Assembly (NCBI GenBank): GCA_026705765.1
Contig: JAPPAB010000054.1
Location: 1-64,000 of the forward strand
DNA length: 64,000 nucleotides
Reading direction: 5' to 3'
Source of the DNA: Gemmatimonadota bacterium
Lineage (GTDB): Bacteria > Latescibacterota > UBA2968
Notes under the pieces: model-generated
The model's database searches: none
Seen by the model: the letters and a program-made list of their open reading frames with translations, nothing else
What the model was told of the DNA's origin: nothing
Shown: piece by piece, positions 61,828 to 64,000 of the stretch
How the letters are laid out: every line of letters begins with the position of its first letter
How positions within the stretch are numbered: the first letter of the stretch is position 1
Position numbers and translations under genes: made by a program

Positions 61828-64000
61828 ATTGATATTGAACGGACAGACGATATGCTTTGCCGAAGGGGAAACCCTGCTGGATATTGCATCTCGTCATGGG
61901 TTGGAAATTCCGACCCTGTGTCACGATCCGCGTTTAGAACCCGCGGGTGCGTGTCGCTCTTGTCTTGTGGAAGTTGCCGGTGAGCGTTTGATGACGCCGG
62001 CCTGTGCGCGCATCGCACAAGATGGTATGGAGGTGACGACTGAGAATGAGCGCATTGATCGGCACCGCCAAACCCTGATGGCTTTGTATATGACCGATCA
62101 TCCACACGAGCGCGAAGTATCGGAAGTGGGTTCCCCAGATTTATTACTGGATATGGCTGCCGAGTTCGATGCGCCGATGGATTGGGGCTGGATGGAGCCG
62201 ATGCGGGGAGATCGAGAGGATCGCAATCCCTATGTCGATTTTAATCCCGATACCTGTATTGCGTGTGCGCGATGCGTGCGCTATTGCGAGGAAATAGAAG
62301 GTGTTTCGGCTATTACCCTTGCGGGTAGAGGGTCGCATACGACGATTTCTACGGTGGATGAAAAATCTCTGCTGGATACGACGTGCGAGTTGTGCGGTGG
62401 ATGTATCGATGTGTGTCCAACCGGCGCAATGAATGAAAAATTGCCACTTATGCGCGGGCAAAAACCCGAGCGCGAACTGGTGAAGGTGCGGTCAACCTGC
62501 AATTTTTGTGGGGTGGGTTGTCAGCTCGATCTCAATGTGGATTCAGAAGGACGAGATGGTCAGGGACAGATTGTAAAGGTGACGAGTCCACCGCCAGGCA
62601 CGACGACCAATGACGGCAATTTGTGTGTCAAGGGACGTTTTGCCTATGATTTTGTCCACCACAAAGACCGGTTGACGCAGCCACTTGTGCGGGGTGAGGA
62701 TGGTGTACTGCGTCCAACTACATGGGACGATGCACTCCAAAAAGCAGCGGATGGGTTGTTGGGCGTTGCGGAGCGACACGGTGTAGATGCCCTGGGTTTT
62801 GTGAGTTCGTCGCGGTGTACGATGGAGGAAAATTTTCTCGTTCAGAAGATAGCGCGCGCACTGTTTCGGGCAAATCACGTCCATCAGTGCGCGGCTACGT
62901 GACACGCGCCAACTGTGGCCGGTCTGGTCGAAACATTTGGTGCGGGTGCTATGACGAATTCAATTGGCGAGATACGCGATGTTGATTTTTTGTTTGTGAT
63001 TGGCAGCAATACGAGCGAGGCACATCCGATTATTGCTATGGAAATGAAGCGCGCGATTCGCAAAGGCGCGACCCTCGTTGTCGCCGATCCCCGGGCGATA
63101 TGGATGACGTCTATTGCGGAAAAGTATTTGCAACTCAATCCCGGTACAGATGTGTGGTTGCTCAATGCCATGGCTCATGTCATTGTGGCAGAGGATTTGA
63201 TTGACCGCGAGTTTATCGAGAATCAGACGGAAAATTTTGAGCAGGTTAAGGAAGCCGTTGCGTCTTATACACCCGAAAAGGCGGAAGAGATAACGGGTAT
63301 TTCGGCAGATGATATTCGCTGGACTGCGCGGCAGTATGCTACGACGGAAAAAGCGGGTATATACTATACGCTGGGTATTACGGAACACGCACACGGTACG
63401 GATAATGTGTATGCGCTTGCCAATCTGGTTTTGATGACGGGGCATCTGGGCAAGCCGTCGATGGGGATGAATCCCCTGCGCGGACAGAACAATGTGCAGG
63501 GTGCAAATGATGCAGGTGCCACGCCGATGTTTTATCCGGGTTATCAGCGCGTGGATGATCCCGAGGTGCGGGCAAAGTACGAAAAGTCATGGGGTGTTCC
63601 ACTGTCTCCGGTGCCGGGTCTGAATCTCAATGAGATGATGAAGACGGTGGGGGAACAGATGCGCGGCTTTTTTGTGATGGGTGAAGATATTGTATTATCC
63701 GAGCCAAATGTTCTCGAGCTGGAAAAGGGTTTGAATAATGTCGATTTTATCGTGATGCAGGATGCGTTTATGAACGAGACGGCGCGTTTTGCCGATGTGA
63801 TTTTGCCCGCAGCCGTGTTTGCCGAGAAGGAGGGTACGTTTACCAATTCAGAGCGCCGCATTCAGAGGGTTCGCAAAGCGGTTGAACCTCCTGGGCAAGC
63901 GCTTCCAGATTGGGAGATTCTGGTGATGCTGGCGAATAAGATGGGCGCGAATTGGTCGTACAAAGATCCGGCAGAAGTGTATGCCGAGATGGTTAAAGAC
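61820..64000 (+). CDS. fdsA: NAD-dependent formate dehydrogenase alpha subunit, selenocysteine type (partial, cut by right edge)
   Basis: From ATG 61820 the frame stays open to the window end except for one TGA at 62900-62902 (codon 361). A NuoG-like N-terminus has CHDPRLEPAGACRSCLVEV. Two [4Fe-4S] ferredoxin motifs follow (CIACARCVRYC and CELCGGCIDVCPTGAM), then the catalytic domain's CNFCGVGCQLD. The TGA falls in HQCAAT-U-HAPTVAGLVETFG, exactly where formate dehydrogenases have the Mo/W-binding Sec or Cys. A SECIS-like hairpin follows. The frame after it continues with family residues such as MNPLRGQNNVQGANDAGA. The enzyme oxidises formate to CO2. No selA, selB or selC gene is in the window. 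Confidence 0.92.
62900..62944 (+). promoter_or_regulatory. Selenocysteine UGA with bacterial SECIS-like hairpin
   Basis: The UGA at 62900-62902 is followed by CGCGCCAA (62905-62912), which pairs with TTGGTGCG (62937-62944, one G-U). An upper stem GGCC/GGTC has a GGTCT apical loop at 62921-62925. The E. coli fdhF SECIS has the same UGACACG start, and a GGUC loop 18 bases after the UGA, as here. Reading as a true stop would cut a highly conserved protein. Confidence 0.85.

Noticed and set aside
61790-62902. A separate 370-residue iron-sulfur protein ending at 62902
   Set aside because: Protein similarity and an open frame continue past the UGA, and a SECIS-like hairpin follows, so it is one selenoprotein gene.

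Overview
The window looks like chromosomal DNA of an uncultured bacterium of the FCB/PVC-like environmental lineages. Candidatus Latescibacterota or a close relative is my best guess. The reasons are paired DUF1501/DUF1800 export genes, dockerin-like EF-hand tails on secreted proteins, a GWxTD-type TPR protein, an Ig-like CxxxPPGG-type lipoprotein and mid-range GC content. The lineage is inferred from gene types only; there is no rRNA or tRNA gene in the window.

Layout. 1-8.9 kb: GWxTD protein (-, cut by the left edge), PTS EIIA, BatA-like VWA membrane protein, topA, an accessory AlbA_2/HigA-like pair, and a Xer recombinase. 8.9-14.5 kb: envelope proteins (Ig-like lipoprotein, pilin-like protein, matrixin-type protease with beta-propeller and dockerin-like tail, NHL protein). 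14.5-16 kb: a UbiA/MqnP prenyltransferase and UbiX. 16-26 kb, minus strand: an RNB-domain protein with a degenerate active site, DUF1501 and DUF1800 proteins, a coiled-coil lipoprotein, a short RelA/SpoT homologue and a DnaQ-DinG helicase. 26-31 kb: an MDR dehydrogenase, a KduD-like SDR, an aldo/keto reductase, an HU protein, a SUMF1-like protein and a GroES-like protein.

31.2-31.5 kb holds a compact unit of strong promoter, 31-codon ORF and terminator. 31.5-44.4 kb is housekeeping: holB, metG, (GNAT + zinc-less YgiT-like insertion), tatD, rsmA, ilvE, proC, hisH, hisF, proB, ftsB, recO, a cyclic-nucleotide-binding protein and an AI-2E/PerM transporter with an inserted Ig-like domain. 44.4-51.9 kb: valS, a Gfo/Idh/MocA oxidoreductase, a PncC-like protein, two STAS proteins, and a lytic transglycosylase with two solute-binding domains.

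51.9-58.2 kb is a thiamin locus. thiC on the minus strand and thiO-thiS-thiG-tenI-thiD-thiE on the plus strand diverge from one control region, and each arm has its own TPP riboswitch with a downstream terminator. 58.2-60.2 kb encodes an SLBB/repeat/CAP lipoprotein. The right end carries an NAD-dependent formate dehydrogenase: a fused NuoE/NuoF-type beta subunit and a molybdopterin alpha subunit cut by the window edge. The alpha subunit has an in-frame UGA at 62900-62902, at the catalytic position, followed by a bacterial SECIS-like hairpin. I read it as a selenocysteine enzyme, not a broken gene.
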